The notes beneath the pieces are model-generated. The model had not been told where the DNA came from and did not search any database. It saw nothing but the letters and a program-made list of their open reading frames with translations. From Salinivibrio kushneri (GTDB lineage: Bacteria > Pseudomonadota > Gammaproteobacteria > Enterobacterales > Vibrionaceae): a stretch of 64,000 nucleotides of DNA. Below, piece after piece: positions 43,326 through 52,246 of the stretch (positions are counted from its first letter, which is position 1; each line of letters begins with the position of its first letter). The stretch lies in contig NZ_CP114588.1 in NCBI RefSeq assembly GCF_027286325.1, forward strand, positions 2,319,317 through 2,383,316, written 5' to 3'. The position numbers and the translations under genes were made by a program.

Positions 43326-44144
43326 ATGGAACATCGCTCCCTTACCTTTATTGGCGCCGGTAATATGGCGCGATCCATCATTGCTGGCCTTGTGGGTGCA
43401 GGTTATCCCACCTCTGCGATAACGGCCTCATCACCCAGCGCCCACCCTGGCGATGTGCTGAGTACGGATTATGGCATCCAAACCACCCGTGATAACTTGC
43501 ATGCCTGCCAAGCGGCAGACGTCATTGTCTTGGCGGTCAAGCCACAGTTAATGGCGCAGGTTTTAAGCGATTTATCGGCTGTCGATTGGTCATCAAAACT
43601 GGTGATCTCAATTGCAGCCGGCATCAGTACTCATCGTCTGTGTGAGATGGCAGGTACCACACTCAACCTCATCCGTGTGATGCCGAATACACCGTCTCTT
43701 GTCGGCCAAGGAATGAGCGGGCTCTATGCGTCTAGCCAGGTCACGGAGGCGGATAAACACTACGCCACCGCATTGATGAAAGCCGTCGGCGAGGTCTGCT
43801 GTGTCGATGAGGAAGCAAAAATTAATGGTGTGATTGCTGCTGCAGGCAGCGCACCGGCATACTTCTTTCGCTTTATGGAAGCGATGCAGCAAGAAGCTAT
43901 CCGCCAAGGCTTTAGCGACGAGCAAGCCAGACAGCTGGTTCAGCAAGCCGCAAAAGGGGCGGCAGAAATGGTTGTAAGCAATACAGACACAACCATTGGC
44001 CAATTGCGTGAGCAGGTAACCTCGAAAGGCGGCACAACCGCTGAAGCGTTACGTGTTTTCGACCAGCACCACATTGGCGATATAGTGGCACAGGCCATGC
44101 AGGCGGCAGTCAGCCGCGCCAAACAAATGGAACAAGAATTTTAA
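43326..44144 (+). CDS. proC: Pyrroline-5-carboxylate reductase
   Basis: 272 residues from the ATG at 43326 (MEHRSLTFIGAGNMARSIIA). AGGA lies nine bases upstream, and the frame extends into yggS without conserved sequence. The NADPH loop FIGAGNM, VILAVKPQ-type strand VIVLAVKPQLM, MPNTPSLVGQGMSGL near 120 and the C-terminal GGTTAEALRVF are present. It makes proline, which is also an osmoprotectant in halophiles. Its gene is 55 bases after yggS and 16 bases before yggT. Confidence 0.97.
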   Translation: MEHRSLTFIGAGNMARSIIAGLVGAGYPTSAITASSPSAHPGDVLSTDYGIQTTRDNLHACQAADVIVLAVKPQLMAQVLSDLSAVDWSSKLVISIAAGISTHRLCEMAGTTLNLIRVMPNTPSLVGQGMSGLYASSQVTEADKHYATALMKAVGEVCCVDEEAKINGVIAAAGSAPAYFFRFMEAMQQEAIRQGFSDEQARQLVQQAAKGAAEMVVSNTDTTIGQLREQVTSKGGTTAEALRVFDQHHIGDIVAQAMQAAVSRAKQMEQEF

Positions 44145-44160
44145 TCACTAAGGCAACGAT

Positions 44161-44715
44161 ATGAATGCAATGACCTTTCTGATCAACACCGCGTTTGATC
44201 TTTACATCATGGTGGTGCTGCTACGCGTTTGGCTACAATGGGCGCGCGCAGACTTTTACAACCCCTTCTCTCAATTTATCGTCAAAGCGACCCAGCCTGT
44301 GGTTGGCCCGTTGCGTCGAATGATCCCGGCACTCGGTGGTTTGGATCTGGCAACGGTACTGTTTGCTTACCTGCTCATGGTGGCCAAGTTTGTGGTATTG
44401 GATTTAGTCGCCGGCAACCCCTTTGCGATGAGCTCAGGCATGTTCCTCTTCTCAGCGATCGCATTACTGAAAGCTGCGGGTAAGTTACTGTTCTGGGTGC
44501 TGATCCTGCGCGCCATTTTGAGTTGGGTCAGCCAAGGCAACAACCCTGTCGAGTATGTTTTTCATCAACTTACTGAGCCGGTGTGTGCGCCAGTACGCCG
44601 TATTATTCCACCCATCGGTGGGCTCGATCTTAGTATTCTGGTGATCTTTATCGCGCTTCAATTTATCAATATGCTTATCGGCGATTTTATCGGTCCGATT
44701 TGGTATGCCCTGTAA
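44161..44715 (+). CDS. yggT: YggT family membrane protein
   Basis: 184 residues formed by two YGGT repeats, each with a pair of transmembrane helices and the motif P-V-x-P-x-R-R-x-I-P: QPVVGPLRRMIPALGGLDL (first) and EPVCAPVRRIIPPIGGLDLS (second). An inner-membrane protein implicated in osmotic or potassium tolerance in some bacteria. Its mechanism is unknown. It follows proC by 16 bases. The stop is followed by a structured non-coding stretch. Confidence 0.95.
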   Translation: MNAMTFLINTAFDLYIMVVLLRVWLQWARADFYNPFSQFIVKATQPVVGPLRRMIPALGGLDLATVLFAYLLMVAKFVVLDLVAGNPFAMSSGMFLFSAIALLKAAGKLLFWVLILRAILSWVSQGNNPVEYVFHQLTEPVCAPVRRIIPPIGGLDLSILVIFIALQFINMLIGDFIGPIWYAL

Positions 44716-44823
44716 GCGAATCGCCACGCGCTAAGTCACCCTCGACTTATCGCCACGGGTCGCACCGCTTACGGAACCTCACGGGTGCCAACGATGTACG
44801 GCGGATCGTACTTAGGCACCCGT
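44712..44823 (+). other. Structured leader between yggT and the DUF4426 gene
   Basis: Two nested or successive foldings are visible. ACGGGTGCC (44781-44789) pairs with GGCACCCGT (44815-44823), with an inner helix ACGAT (44791-44795) / ATCGT (44805-44809) inside its loop. Farther out, GTAAGCG (44712-44718) pairs with CGCTTAC (44766-44772). It is not followed by a T-run. It may be a leader RNA, a processing site or a repeat element. I recognise no known riboswitch. Confidence 0.45.
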
Positions 44824-44869
44824 ACGTATTGATAGCGAACCTCACTTCGCTTTATCACAAGGAATGATT

Positions 44870-45310
44870 ATGCGTCAGATAATAGCAGCGCTCAGCATGG
44901 TATTGAGTTTGCTTATCACACCGGCTTGGGCGGGACAGTTTAAAGAGGTCGGTGAGTTGGAAGTGCATTACAACACACTCTCAACCACTTTCTTGACCCC
45001 CGAAATCGCTCAGCAGTACGACATTACCCGTAGTGGCTATCGAGGCTTGGTCAACATTGCCGTTCTCGATACCATGCAACTGGGAAAACCGGCGGTAGCC
45101 GCCGAGATCACCGGGCAAGTGAAAAACTTGGTCGGAAACAGTCGTGAACTGGACTTTACCGAGGTAAGAGAAGGTGACGCGATCTACTACATCGCCACCT
45201 TCGCAGCCGATGATGAAGAGACGTATCGCTTCCATATCGACCTCAACGCCGAAGGAAACCGCAATGCGTCCTTTGACTATAATTATACGTTTTACGTCGA
45301 TGCCCCATAG
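44870..45310 (+). CDS. DUF4426 domain-containing periplasmic protein
   Basis: 146 residues from the ATG at 44870, six bases after AAGGA. An ATG at 44864 abuts the ribosome binding site. Signal peptide: MRQIIAALSMVLSLLITPAWA, cleaved before GQFKEVG. The mature part is one DUF4426 domain with VHYNTLSTTFLTPEIAQQYDI at its start. The family is confined to gamma-proteobacteria and of unknown function, and its genes commonly sit between yggT and rdgB in vibrios. It follows a structured leader. Confidence 0.9.
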   Translation: MRQIIAALSMVLSLLITPAWAGQFKEVGELEVHYNTLSTTFLTPEIAQQYDITRSGYRGLVNIAVLDTMQLGKPAVAAEITGQVKNLVGNSRELDFTEVREGDAIYYIATFAADDEETYRFHIDLNAEGNRNASFDYNYTFYVDAP

Positions 45311-45338
45311 TCGGGCCATAACCCAATAGGTAACTGTG

Positions 45339-45935
45339 ATGAATAAAGTTGTGTTGGCAACGGGGAACGCAGGCAAAGTGAAAGAAATGGCGGGACTACT
45401 CGGCGAATTTGGTTTCGACGTCCTGCCGCAAAGTGACTTTGCCGTTGAAGAAGCCGATGAAACAGGCACCACCTTTATCGAAAATGCCATCATTAAGGCA
45501 CGTCATGCGGCGAAAGTGACCGGGTTGCCCGCCATTGCCGATGATTCAGGTTTAGAAGTCGATGCCTTAAACGGTGCGCCGGGCGTGTATTCTGCGCGCT
45601 ATGCGGGTGAAACGGCCAGTGATAGGGATAATGTCGCTAAACTGTTAGAAGCGCTGCATGATACAGACAATGATGGACGCCAGGCTCGCTTCCATTGCGT
45701 ATTAGTTTATATGCGTCATGCTAATGACCCAACACCGATGGTCTGTCACGGGGTGTGGGAAGGGCAAATCGCTCACGCACCGCAAGGGGAAAACGGCTTT
45801 GGTTACGATCCGGTCTTTTTACCTGCCGATCAGCAGTGTACCGCAGCAGAAATGCCCGCTTCCGAGAAAAAGCAACGCTCTCACCGCGGACAAGCACTCA
45901 ACGCCCTGTTCCAAGCCTTAAAAGCGTCGCAATAA
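45339..45935 (+). CDS. rdgB: XTP/dITP diphosphatase RdgB
   Basis: 198 residues from the ATG at 45339 (an upstream in-frame GTG is less likely). Signatures: [14 protein letters not shown] at the N-terminus, [24 protein letters not shown] near 68-90, [13 protein letters not shown] near 150 and [10 protein letters not shown] near the C-terminus. It removes non-canonical purine nucleotides (ITP, XTP and deoxy forms) from the pool. hemW starts three bases after its stop. Confidence 0.97.
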   Translation: MNKVVLATGNAGKVKEMAGLLGEFGFDVLPQSDFAVEEADETGTTFIENAIIKARHAAKVTGLPAIADDSGLEVDALNGAPGVYSARYAGETASDRDNVAKLLEALHDTDNDGRQARFHCVLVYMRHANDPTPMVCHGVWEGQIAHAPQGENGFGYDPVFLPADQQCTAAEMPASEKKQRSHRGQALNALFQALKASQ

Positions 45936-45938
45936 GCC

Positions 45939-47090
45939 ATGATCCCATTGAGTTTATATGTGCACATCCCTTGGTGTGTACAAAAATGCCCCTATTGCGA
46001 TTTTAATTCGCATACCCAAAAGGGCGCGATCCCAGAAGAGGATTATATCGATGCGCTGCTTGACGATCTTGATACCGATCTTGCCGCCTACCCTTCAGTC
46101 ATCACGCGCACACTGCACTCGATCTTTATTGGAGGTGGTACACCAAGCTTGATGTCGCCTTCTCAGATAGCACGCCTATTGGATGGCATCAAAGCACGCC
46201 TTTCCGTCAGTGACAGCATGGAAGTGACCATGGAAGCCAACCCTGGCACCGTGGAAGCCGATAAATTTATCGGTTACAGACAAGCAGGTGTTAACCGGAT
46301 TTCTATCGGGGTGCAGAGCTTTTCTGCTGATAAGCTCGAACGCCTAGGGCGTATTCATGGTCCTGGCGAGGCAGAACGTGCGGCCCACCTTGCTCATCAA
46401 GCAGGATTAAACAGCTTTAACCTCGATTTAATGCATGGTTTGCCTGAGCAATCGGAGCAAGAGGCACTGAGTGACTTGGAAAAAGCCATAGCGCTTAAGC
46501 CGCCGCATCTGTCTTGGTATCAGTTGACCATAGAGCCCAACACCCAGTTTTACTCCAAACCACCGACCCTGCCAGAAGACGATACCTTGTGGGACATTTT
46601 TGATCGCGGCCATCAGCTGCTTACAGACGCCGGCTACGTGCAATACGAGACATCCGCATACAGCTTACCCGGTCATCAATGCGCCCATAACCTAAACTAT
46701 TGGCGCTTTGGCGACTATTTGGGGATTGGTTGTGGCGCCCATGGTAAGCTCACTTTACCGAACGGCGATCAGTCTCGCCTGCTTCGAACAGTTAAAGTGA
46801 AGCATCCGCGCGGCTACCTTGATCCACAAAAGGCCTATCTCACCGATAGCCAGTGGGTAAAACAGACTGATCTCGCGTTTGAGTTCTTCATGAACCGGTT
46901 TCGCCTACTGGAACCTTGTCCGAAAGCCGAGTTTGTTGCCCGCACGGGGTTACCTCTCGACCACCTTAGCCAGCCACTAGCTCAAGCATATGACCAAGGT
47001 CTACTCGTTGAGTCCGAGACACATTGGCAAGTGACCGCTAAAGGTAAGCTCTTCCTCAACGATCTTTTGGCCATTTTTTTAACTGACTAG
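45939..47090 (+). CDS. hemW: Radical SAM heme chaperone HemW
   Basis: 383 residues. The radical-SAM cluster motif is Cys13-x3-Cys17-x2-Cys20 in HIPWCVQKCPYCDFNSH, with SAM-binding GGGTPSLM near 68 and ANPGTVE near 100. The C-terminal HemN domain includes GIGCGAHGKL. Earlier called a coproporphyrinogen III oxidase, it is now seen as a chaperone delivering heme to respiratory enzymes, and it lacks the fourth cysteine region of HemN. It is tightly coupled to rdgB. A hairpin follows. Confidence 0.96.
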   Translation: MIPLSLYVHIPWCVQKCPYCDFNSHTQKGAIPEEDYIDALLDDLDTDLAAYPSVITRTLHSIFIGGGTPSLMSPSQIARLLDGIKARLSVSDSMEVTMEANPGTVEADKFIGYRQAGVNRISIGVQSFSADKLERLGRIHGPGEAERAAHLAHQAGLNSFNLDLMHGLPEQSEQEALSDLEKAIALKPPHLSWYQLTIEPNTQFYSKPPTLPEDDTLWDIFDRGHQLLTDAGYVQYETSAYSLPGHQCAHNLNYWRFGDYLGIGCGAHGKLTLPNGDQSRLLRTVKVKHPRGYLDPQKAYLTDSQWVKQTDLAFEFFMNRFRLLEPCPKAEFVARTGLPLDHLSQPLAQAYDQGLLVESETHWQVTAKGKLFLNDLLAIFLTD

Positions 47091-47108
47091 TGCAACAAAC
47101 GGTATGTT

Positions 47109-47135
47109 AAGGTGCCTATTGTTTAGGCGCCTTTA
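47109..47135 (+). terminator. Probable terminator of hemW
   Basis: AAGGTGCC/GGCGCCTT stem (one G-T pair) with a nine-base loop and TTTACC beyond. Modest strength. Confidence 0.6.
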
Positions 47136-47214
47136 CCTGCCCAGCGGCGGATTGGTCTTTTGATGGCAAGTAAAGCAAGCGCGATTCATTCAACCAGCCT
47201 AAGAGGGATACCCT

Positions 47215-48300
47215 GTGACTTCGTCATTTCGTGTCGAGCCGAAACATTGGACTTTAATCGCCGCGCTGATTATCGCAGCCTATGCGTGCTATTTACTTAT
47301 CGAGCCCTATATTGGCGCCATTGTACTCGCGTTTATTGTCTCTTTGCTTTTTTTCCCTGTTCATAAACGTATTGAAGATCGCATTGGACAACGCCCGAAT
47401 ACTGCGTCGGTCATATCCTGTGTCTTAATCACCTTTATCATCATCATCCCCCTTACCGTGGTGGCAGGGGCCATTATCGAGCAAGGTGTGAGCTTTTTTA
47501 CACGCAGTTACGAATGGCTCAATAACGGTGGCGCGAAGCAATTACTCAACAACCCGCAAATACAGTCGGCGCTACACTTTCTCAACCAGTGGCTGCCATT
47601 TGATTTAATTGACCCACAAGAAACCGTGAAAAAGCTAGCCGCTTGGATGTCTTCATTCAGTGGCCAAATGCTCGAGTTTAGCTCCAAGGTATTAGGTGAT
47701 GTGACCGACTTTTTCATCACCTTCATGCTGATGTTGTTTGTTCTGTTTTTCTTGCTCCGCGATCACGACAGCATTATCCATACGCTCCGCCACGTGATCC
47801 CGCTATCACGCAGCCAAGAAGATCAGTTATTGGATGAGGTGGAAAAGGTGGCTAAGTCTGCCGTACTGGGCTCCTTTCTTACCGCACTCGCGCAAGGGGC
47901 CGCAGGTGGCTTGGCGATGTGGGCCGTCGGGCTGCCGGCGCTATTTTGGGGCACCATGATGGCCTTTGCTTCATTTATCCCTGTGGTCGGTACTGCGCTC
48001 ATCTGGCTGCCAACCGTGCTGTATTTGGTGGCCACGGGAGATTGGCAGTGGGCTATCGCCTTACTGATATGGAGTGTTGTGGTGGTCGGCTCCATCGATA
48101 ACTTACTCCGCCCTTTTCTCATGCAAGGTAACTCGGGCATGAATACCTTGCTTATCTTCTTCTCACTGTTAGGTGGGCTTCATCTGTTCGGCTTGATGGG
48201 GCTTATCTATGGTCCGATTATCTTTTCGATTACCTTAGTACTCTTTAGGATGTACGAGATCGAATTTGAACGCTTTCTTGACCGACAAGATAACGCGTAG
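47215..48300 (+). CDS. AI-2E family transporter (PerM/YdiK-like membrane protein)
   Basis: 361 residues with about seven transmembrane helices. The family features are an N-terminal pair of helices (WTLIAALIIAAYACYLLIEP), a long soluble segment (about residues 95-155) and the C-terminal motif LLIFFSLLGGLHLFGLMGLIYGPII. Members have been described as autoinducer-2 exporters (TqsA) or Na+/H+ antiporters in halophiles. The actual substrate here is unknown. The start is GTG at 47215, with GAGGGA upstream. It has no obvious operon partner. Confidence 0.9.
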   Translation: MTSSFRVEPKHWTLIAALIIAAYACYLLIEPYIGAIVLAFIVSLLFFPVHKRIEDRIGQRPNTASVISCVLITFIIIIPLTVVAGAIIEQGVSFFTRSYEWLNNGGAKQLLNNPQIQSALHFLNQWLPFDLIDPQETVKKLAAWMSSFSGQMLEFSSKVLGDVTDFFITFMLMLFVLFFLLRDHDSIIHTLRHVIPLSRSQEDQLLDEVEKVAKSAVLGSFLTALAQGAAGGLAMWAVGLPALFWGTMMAFASFIPVVGTALIWLPTVLYLVATGDWQWAIALLIWSVVVVGSIDNLLRPFLMQGNSGMNTLLIFFSLLGGLHLFGLMGLIYGPIIFSITLVLFRMYEIEFERFLDRQDNA

Positions 48301-48410
48301 GTGGTTTGATATTGGCCTGGTGCGCGCTTTGTGGGAAAATCCTCGTCTTGGCGCGCTACCCCCTGCATCAACGCGGCCGATAAGTACTTATAACCGGAAA
48401 GAGAACCCTC

Positions 48411-49436
48411 ATGACCCTCACGGCACCCAGCGAGATTGCTCAGCGTCACCTCAGCTTGTTCGACAATAAACATATTCTATTGGCCGGTGAACTCGAAGAT
48501 GACTTTGCGCAGCAGTTACTGTCTCATGCCGCACGCGTGTCGGTATTTACAACCCATCATGGCTATGCCACTCGAATGGCAAATACCGACATCCATGTAC
48601 ATGCAGGCGCAGAATATACGGATGATAGCGCTGTTGACTTAGTACTTTTCTACTGGCCTAAGTCAAAAGCAGAAGCTGATTTTCTTCTCGCAATGCTCAC
48701 GCACCGTCTCGGTGCCAACGTCGACTGGGTCGTGGTGGGGGAAAACCGCAGTGGCGTTAAAAGCATCGAAAAACGTTTTGCCCCGTATGGCCAGGTCATC
48801 AAACAAGATTCGGCACGCCGATGCAGCCTGTATCATGGCCAGTGCACGTCACCGGCGACGTCATTTAGCCTGGCGGATTGGTTTCACGACTACCCACTCG
48901 AAGTAGGGAGTCTATCACTCACTGTTCGTGCTCTACCCGGTGTGTTTAGCCACAAAAGTCTTGATGATGGCACAGCCTTATTACTGAAGCATCTACCCAA
49001 TATGCACGGCGATGTGATTGATGTCGGCTGTGGCGCGGGCGTCATCGGCTCGGTCATATTGGCTACCAACCCAAGCTGTACGGTCACCTGTGTTGATGTG
49101 AGCTATCTAGCGGTCGCATCAACCCAAGCGACACTCGCGGCCAATGGGCTCAACGGCTCTGTTTTTGCCTCAGACATGTTAAGTGCCGTCAGTGGACAGC
49201 AGTTTGATGCCATCATTAGCAATCCACCTTTCCATGAAGGCTTGGAAACACATTACCATGCCACTGAATCGTTACTGAAAAACGCCCCTCGCTATCTGCG
49301 CCGTCACGGCCAATTAGCGATCGTCGCCAACAGCTTCTTACGTTATCCACCGATTATTGAAAAAGGGTTCGGTCAGTGCGATACCCTCGCGAAAACACGC
49401 CGATTCACGGTTTATCATGCGCAAAAAGCACGCTAG
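48411..49436 (+). CDS. rsmC: 16S rRNA (guanine(1207)-N2)-methyltransferase
   Basis: 341 residues from tandem methyltransferase folds. The N-terminal half lacks the catalytic motif and works in substrate binding. The C-terminal half has the SAM loop VIDVGCGAGVIGSVI near residue 202 and the catalytic NPPF in IISNPPFHEGLETHY near 268. RsmC methylates G1207 of 16S rRNA in the 30S subunit. Its length equals E. coli RsmC. It is separated from the preceding gene by about 110 bases and followed by a hairpin. Confidence 0.96.
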   Translation: MTLTAPSEIAQRHLSLFDNKHILLAGELEDDFAQQLLSHAARVSVFTTHHGYATRMANTDIHVHAGAEYTDDSAVDLVLFYWPKSKAEADFLLAMLTHRLGANVDWVVVGENRSGVKSIEKRFAPYGQVIKQDSARRCSLYHGQCTSPATSFSLADWFHDYPLEVGSLSLTVRALPGVFSHKSLDDGTALLLKHLPNMHGDVIDVGCGAGVIGSVILATNPSCTVTCVDVSYLAVASTQATLAANGLNGSVFASDMLSAVSGQQFDAIISNPPFHEGLETHYHATESLLKNAPRYLRRHGQLAIVANSFLRYPPIIEKGFGQCDTLAKTRRFTVYHAQKAR

Positions 49437-49542
49437 TTGCTGACAACACCATCAATCAACGTCCTAACACAGTTTTAAGACTTGATACCTGACAGCAGGT
49501 CACAGTTTTAGCTCATCGGACGTGTTAGCGTTTGCTCTCTCG

Positions 49543-49563
49543 CGGCTGCCTTTTTGGCAGCCG
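49543..49563 (+). terminator. Hairpin between rsmC and the Cache-HAMP gene
   Basis: CGGCTGCC/GGCAGCCG stem with a TTTTT loop, then TTTGCG. It lies 107 bases after the rsmC stop and 44 bases before the next gene. Probable terminator of rsmC. Confidence 0.65.
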
Positions 49564-49606
49564 TTTGCGATTCAAGCCCGCGTGATCAGGGAGAGGTACT
49601 CACAGC

Positions 49607-51196
49607 GTGCAAATCAATATGGGTTACTCGACACGTCTTCAACGCCGCTTTATGTGGTGGTTTTTTAGTCTTAGTATTATCCCTGTGGTGATTTTGACAG
49701 CGTACTTTACGTGGAGTCAGTCACAACTGCTGATCAATCAAGCCCATCAACAGCTTGAGAACGAGCGCGATCGTTACTATCTCACCATCACATCATATTT
49801 TGATGACCAAGTCCGGGCAGTTACCAATCTTGCAGCCTCTGATCTCGCGGCCAGCAGCGGTGGACGATTTTATGGTTTTCCTCATGCATTCCAGCAACTC
49901 GGTGACAATACACGCCAAGCGCAGCGTCGACTCATAGCGATCCTTCAACAGTCTCCGAGTCAACATGCAGGCGTGACCGCACAAAAGTACCACCGTTTAT
50001 ATCGCCGCTTTCATCACCAATTTCAATCGTGGTTAGCAAGATACGCGTTCAACAATCTCGCGATGTTTGATTTAAACCAAAACCTCGTGTACACGGTCAA
50101 AGCCCACCCCATGACACAGGGCAACCCATCATTGAAAAATGCGATAAAGCAATTGATAAATATGCCTGCCCACCAACGCCCTAAATGGGTGCGCACCGCC
50201 TTTGAGCCACATGGCTCACGCACCATGCAAGCTTGGTATGTGGTTCCCGTACTTAAAAGCGGCCATATGCAAAGCATCCTTGCTATTAGCACCACTACCG
50301 ATAACTTGTCTGCAACACTACGTCAACGGCAGCCCCCAAAGTCAGGCCTGTGGCTGATTAATCAAAATCAGCAATCGTTACTCAACAATTGGGTGCCTCA
50401 CTCTAATCAAGCTAAGCCCTCGATCTTGCCATCAAAGCACGCAATCGATGCCGCTTTCCATGGCCAACAAGGGGTTATGTCGCCGAGCCAATATACGCTC
50501 ATGCCTCAACTCACGGCGTATCGGCCCGTCAATGTGGCGGGGGCGTCTTGGGCGTTGATCACTTGTACACCTCAAAAACGTGCCTATCAGCCTCTGCGCC
50601 ACTTGTATGCGATCAGCGCGACACTCGTGATCGCCGTTATTGTTTTATTAGTCTGTGTTGGACACTGGCTGTCTCACCGCCTGACACTGCCTATCTTACA
50701 ACTGACTTGGTGCGCCGAGCAGTTTGCCGCCGGTGAACTGGACTATCCGGTCACCCATCGCCAGCGAAGCGATGAAATTGGTCGTCTTGCAACCGCTCTC
50801 TCCCACTTGAAACACAGCTTGAGAGCGACGTATTTTTCCCCATCAAGCACAATTAGACACAAAGAGACACAAGCTCAACAGCCGGAGAGTATTCATCGTC
50901 GCTTAGTTGATGCGATGAACTTGGCGCTAGCTGCCTGGGATGGGGATAAAGTCGGGCTAGCAGAAGAAAGTGGCTTATGGCGTGTTTATCAGGACAAAGG
51001 TAGTTTCCAAACAAGAACCCTGGATAAGTACCTTCACGTTGAAACCGTTCCTAAAACACCACGTTGGCGGAATGTAGTGCGCACTCTCGACTTTGTACTC
51101 GCGCATACGAGTGAGCAGTCACCACATTATCAGTCATTAAAACAAGCACAGTTAGATATTCAGAACTGGGTGAGCCAAGACAAGAGCGGTCGTTAA
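49607..51196 (+). CDS. Membrane-bound Cache-HAMP sensor with unassigned C-terminal domain
   Basis: 529 residues. Transmembrane helix 1 is at about 17-35, followed by a large periplasmic region (about 38-330) that looks like a double-Cache sensor (strands FNNLAMFDLNQNLVYTV and AWYVVPVLKSGHMQSILAIS). Transmembrane helix 2 is at about 334-353 and HAMP at about 354-407 (LPILQLTWCAEQFAAGELDY then RSDEIGRLATAL). After HAMP there is no chemotaxis hairpin, kinase, GGDEF or EAL domain. A linker (408-427) leads to a roughly 95-residue helical domain with GLAEESGLWRVYQDKG, RTLDKYLHVETVPKTPRWRN and VVRTLDFVLAH, which I cannot assign. It lies 59 bases before a LysR-type regulator gene on the same strand, which could be functionally linked. 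Confidence 0.75.
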   Translation: MQINMGYSTRLQRRFMWWFFSLSIIPVVILTAYFTWSQSQLLINQAHQQLENERDRYYLTITSYFDDQVRAVTNLAASDLAASSGGRFYGFPHAFQQLGDNTRQAQRRLIAILQQSPSQHAGVTAQKYHRLYRRFHHQFQSWLARYAFNNLAMFDLNQNLVYTVKAHPMTQGNPSLKNAIKQLINMPAHQRPKWVRTAFEPHGSRTMQAWYVVPVLKSGHMQSILAISTTTDNLSATLRQRQPPKSGLWLINQNQQSLLNNWVPHSNQAKPSILPSKHAIDAAFHGQQGVMSPSQYTLMPQLTAYRPVNVAGASWALITCTPQKRAYQPLRHLYAISATLVIAVIVLLVCVGHWLSHRLTLPILQLTWCAEQFAAGELDYPVTHRQRSDEIGRLATALSHLKHSLRATYFSPSSTIRHKETQAQQPESIHRRLVDAMNLALAAWDGDKVGLAEESGLWRVYQDKGSFQTRTLDKYLHVETVPKTPRWRNVVRTLDFVLAHTSEQSPHYQSLKQAQLDIQNWVSQDKSGR

Positions 51197-51255
51197 CATT
51201 GTCATTGAGGGCAAGCAGCCTTATAGTGGCTCAAACCCTTAATCGCTAGGTCTTA

Positions 51256-52158
51256 ATGGCGCTTTCACTTCCTCAGTTGCGGGTGTTTCTAACCATCGTG
51301 CAAGAGGGCACGATCACCGCCGCTGCAAAGAAACTGTTTCTCAGTAAGCCCGCCGTCAGCATGGCGCTTGCCGAGTTAGAAAGTCAGCTCGGTTACCCCT
51401 TGTTTGATCGACGCGGAAACCGACTCCACCTTAATGACCAAGGCGCTGCGCTGATCCCTAAAGCCGATGAATTGCTGACCCGCAGCGATGAGATTAGCGC
51501 GGCACTGAAAGACGACAGCCAGTTGATTGGCTGCCTACGATTAGGGGGAAGCGATACGGTGGGTAACCAGCTTTTGCCGGCACTGATCAGCGATTTTCGT
51601 CATGCAACCGCGCATCAACAGCAAACATTAGTGATTGCAAACAGCCAAGAAATCATCGCTCGCCTGCAGCATTTCGAGCTGGATATCGGCTTAATAGAAG
51701 GGGAAATCCAACATCCCGATTTACTGCAAACGCCTTGGTTAAGTGATCAGATGGCGGTGGTGTGTCACCCTCATCACCCACTTGTCAGTCAAGCGCCGTT
51801 AAGTGTTGGAGATCTCGACAATCAAACTTGGCTGATCCGCGAATCTGGCTCGGGCACACGTGAGCACTTTCTCTCACGCCTTGCTCCTCGCTTCGAGCGC
51901 TGGCATCTTTCATTCGAGCTCAATACCACGGAAGCGATTTTAAACGCCGCGAGTGCCGGGTTAGGCTTGGCGTACCTGTCTAAGCTCTCCGCCCAGCACG
52001 CCATTGCCGACGGTCGAGTCGTTGCCCTCGAACTCCCTCTGCTATTATCCCGGCGCTATTGGCTTGTGCGCCACAAAGATAAATACCAGTCAGGTCTACT
52101 CACCCGCTTCTGGGATTTCTGCTTACACTGGCAACCTCAATCCCATTCTTCTACTTAA
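51256..52158 (+). CDS. LysR-type transcriptional regulator, CbbR/YeiE-like branch
   Basis: 300 residues. Winged helix: GTITAAAKKLFLSKPAVSMA and LAELESQLGYPLFDRRGNRL at the N-terminus. The effector domain (about 90-290) has the branch-typical WLIRESGSGTREHF near 193-206, as in CysB/CbbR/YeiE-like proteins. The ligand is unknown. The neighbouring upstream gene is a Cache-HAMP sensor rather than a metabolic operon. The gene ends just before the rRNA operon's terminator, so the two transcription units converge. Confidence 0.88.
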   Translation: MALSLPQLRVFLTIVQEGTITAAAKKLFLSKPAVSMALAELESQLGYPLFDRRGNRLHLNDQGAALIPKADELLTRSDEISAALKDDSQLIGCLRLGGSDTVGNQLLPALISDFRHATAHQQQTLVIANSQEIIARLQHFELDIGLIEGEIQHPDLLQTPWLSDQMAVVCHPHHPLVSQAPLSVGDLDNQTWLIRESGSGTREHFLSRLAPRFERWHLSFELNTTEAILNAASAGLGLAYLSKLSAQHAIADGRVVALELPLLLSRRYWLVRHKDKYQSGLLTRFWDFCLHWQPQSHSST

Positions 52159-52182
52159 CCAGCAATCACCACGCGACAGAGA

Positions 52183-52212
52183 CAAAAAAGCCCTGACCGT
52201 CAGGTCAGGGCT
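52183..52212. terminator. rRNA operon terminator
   Basis: AGCCCTGACC/GGTCAGGGCT stem (10 bp) with a GTCA loop. On the minus strand it is followed by six T, so its main task is ending the rRNA operon. It also faces the LysR gene from the other side. Confidence 0.92.
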
Positions 52213-52246
52213 CTGTATTTTCTCATCAAAGTCTTACATCTATCTG

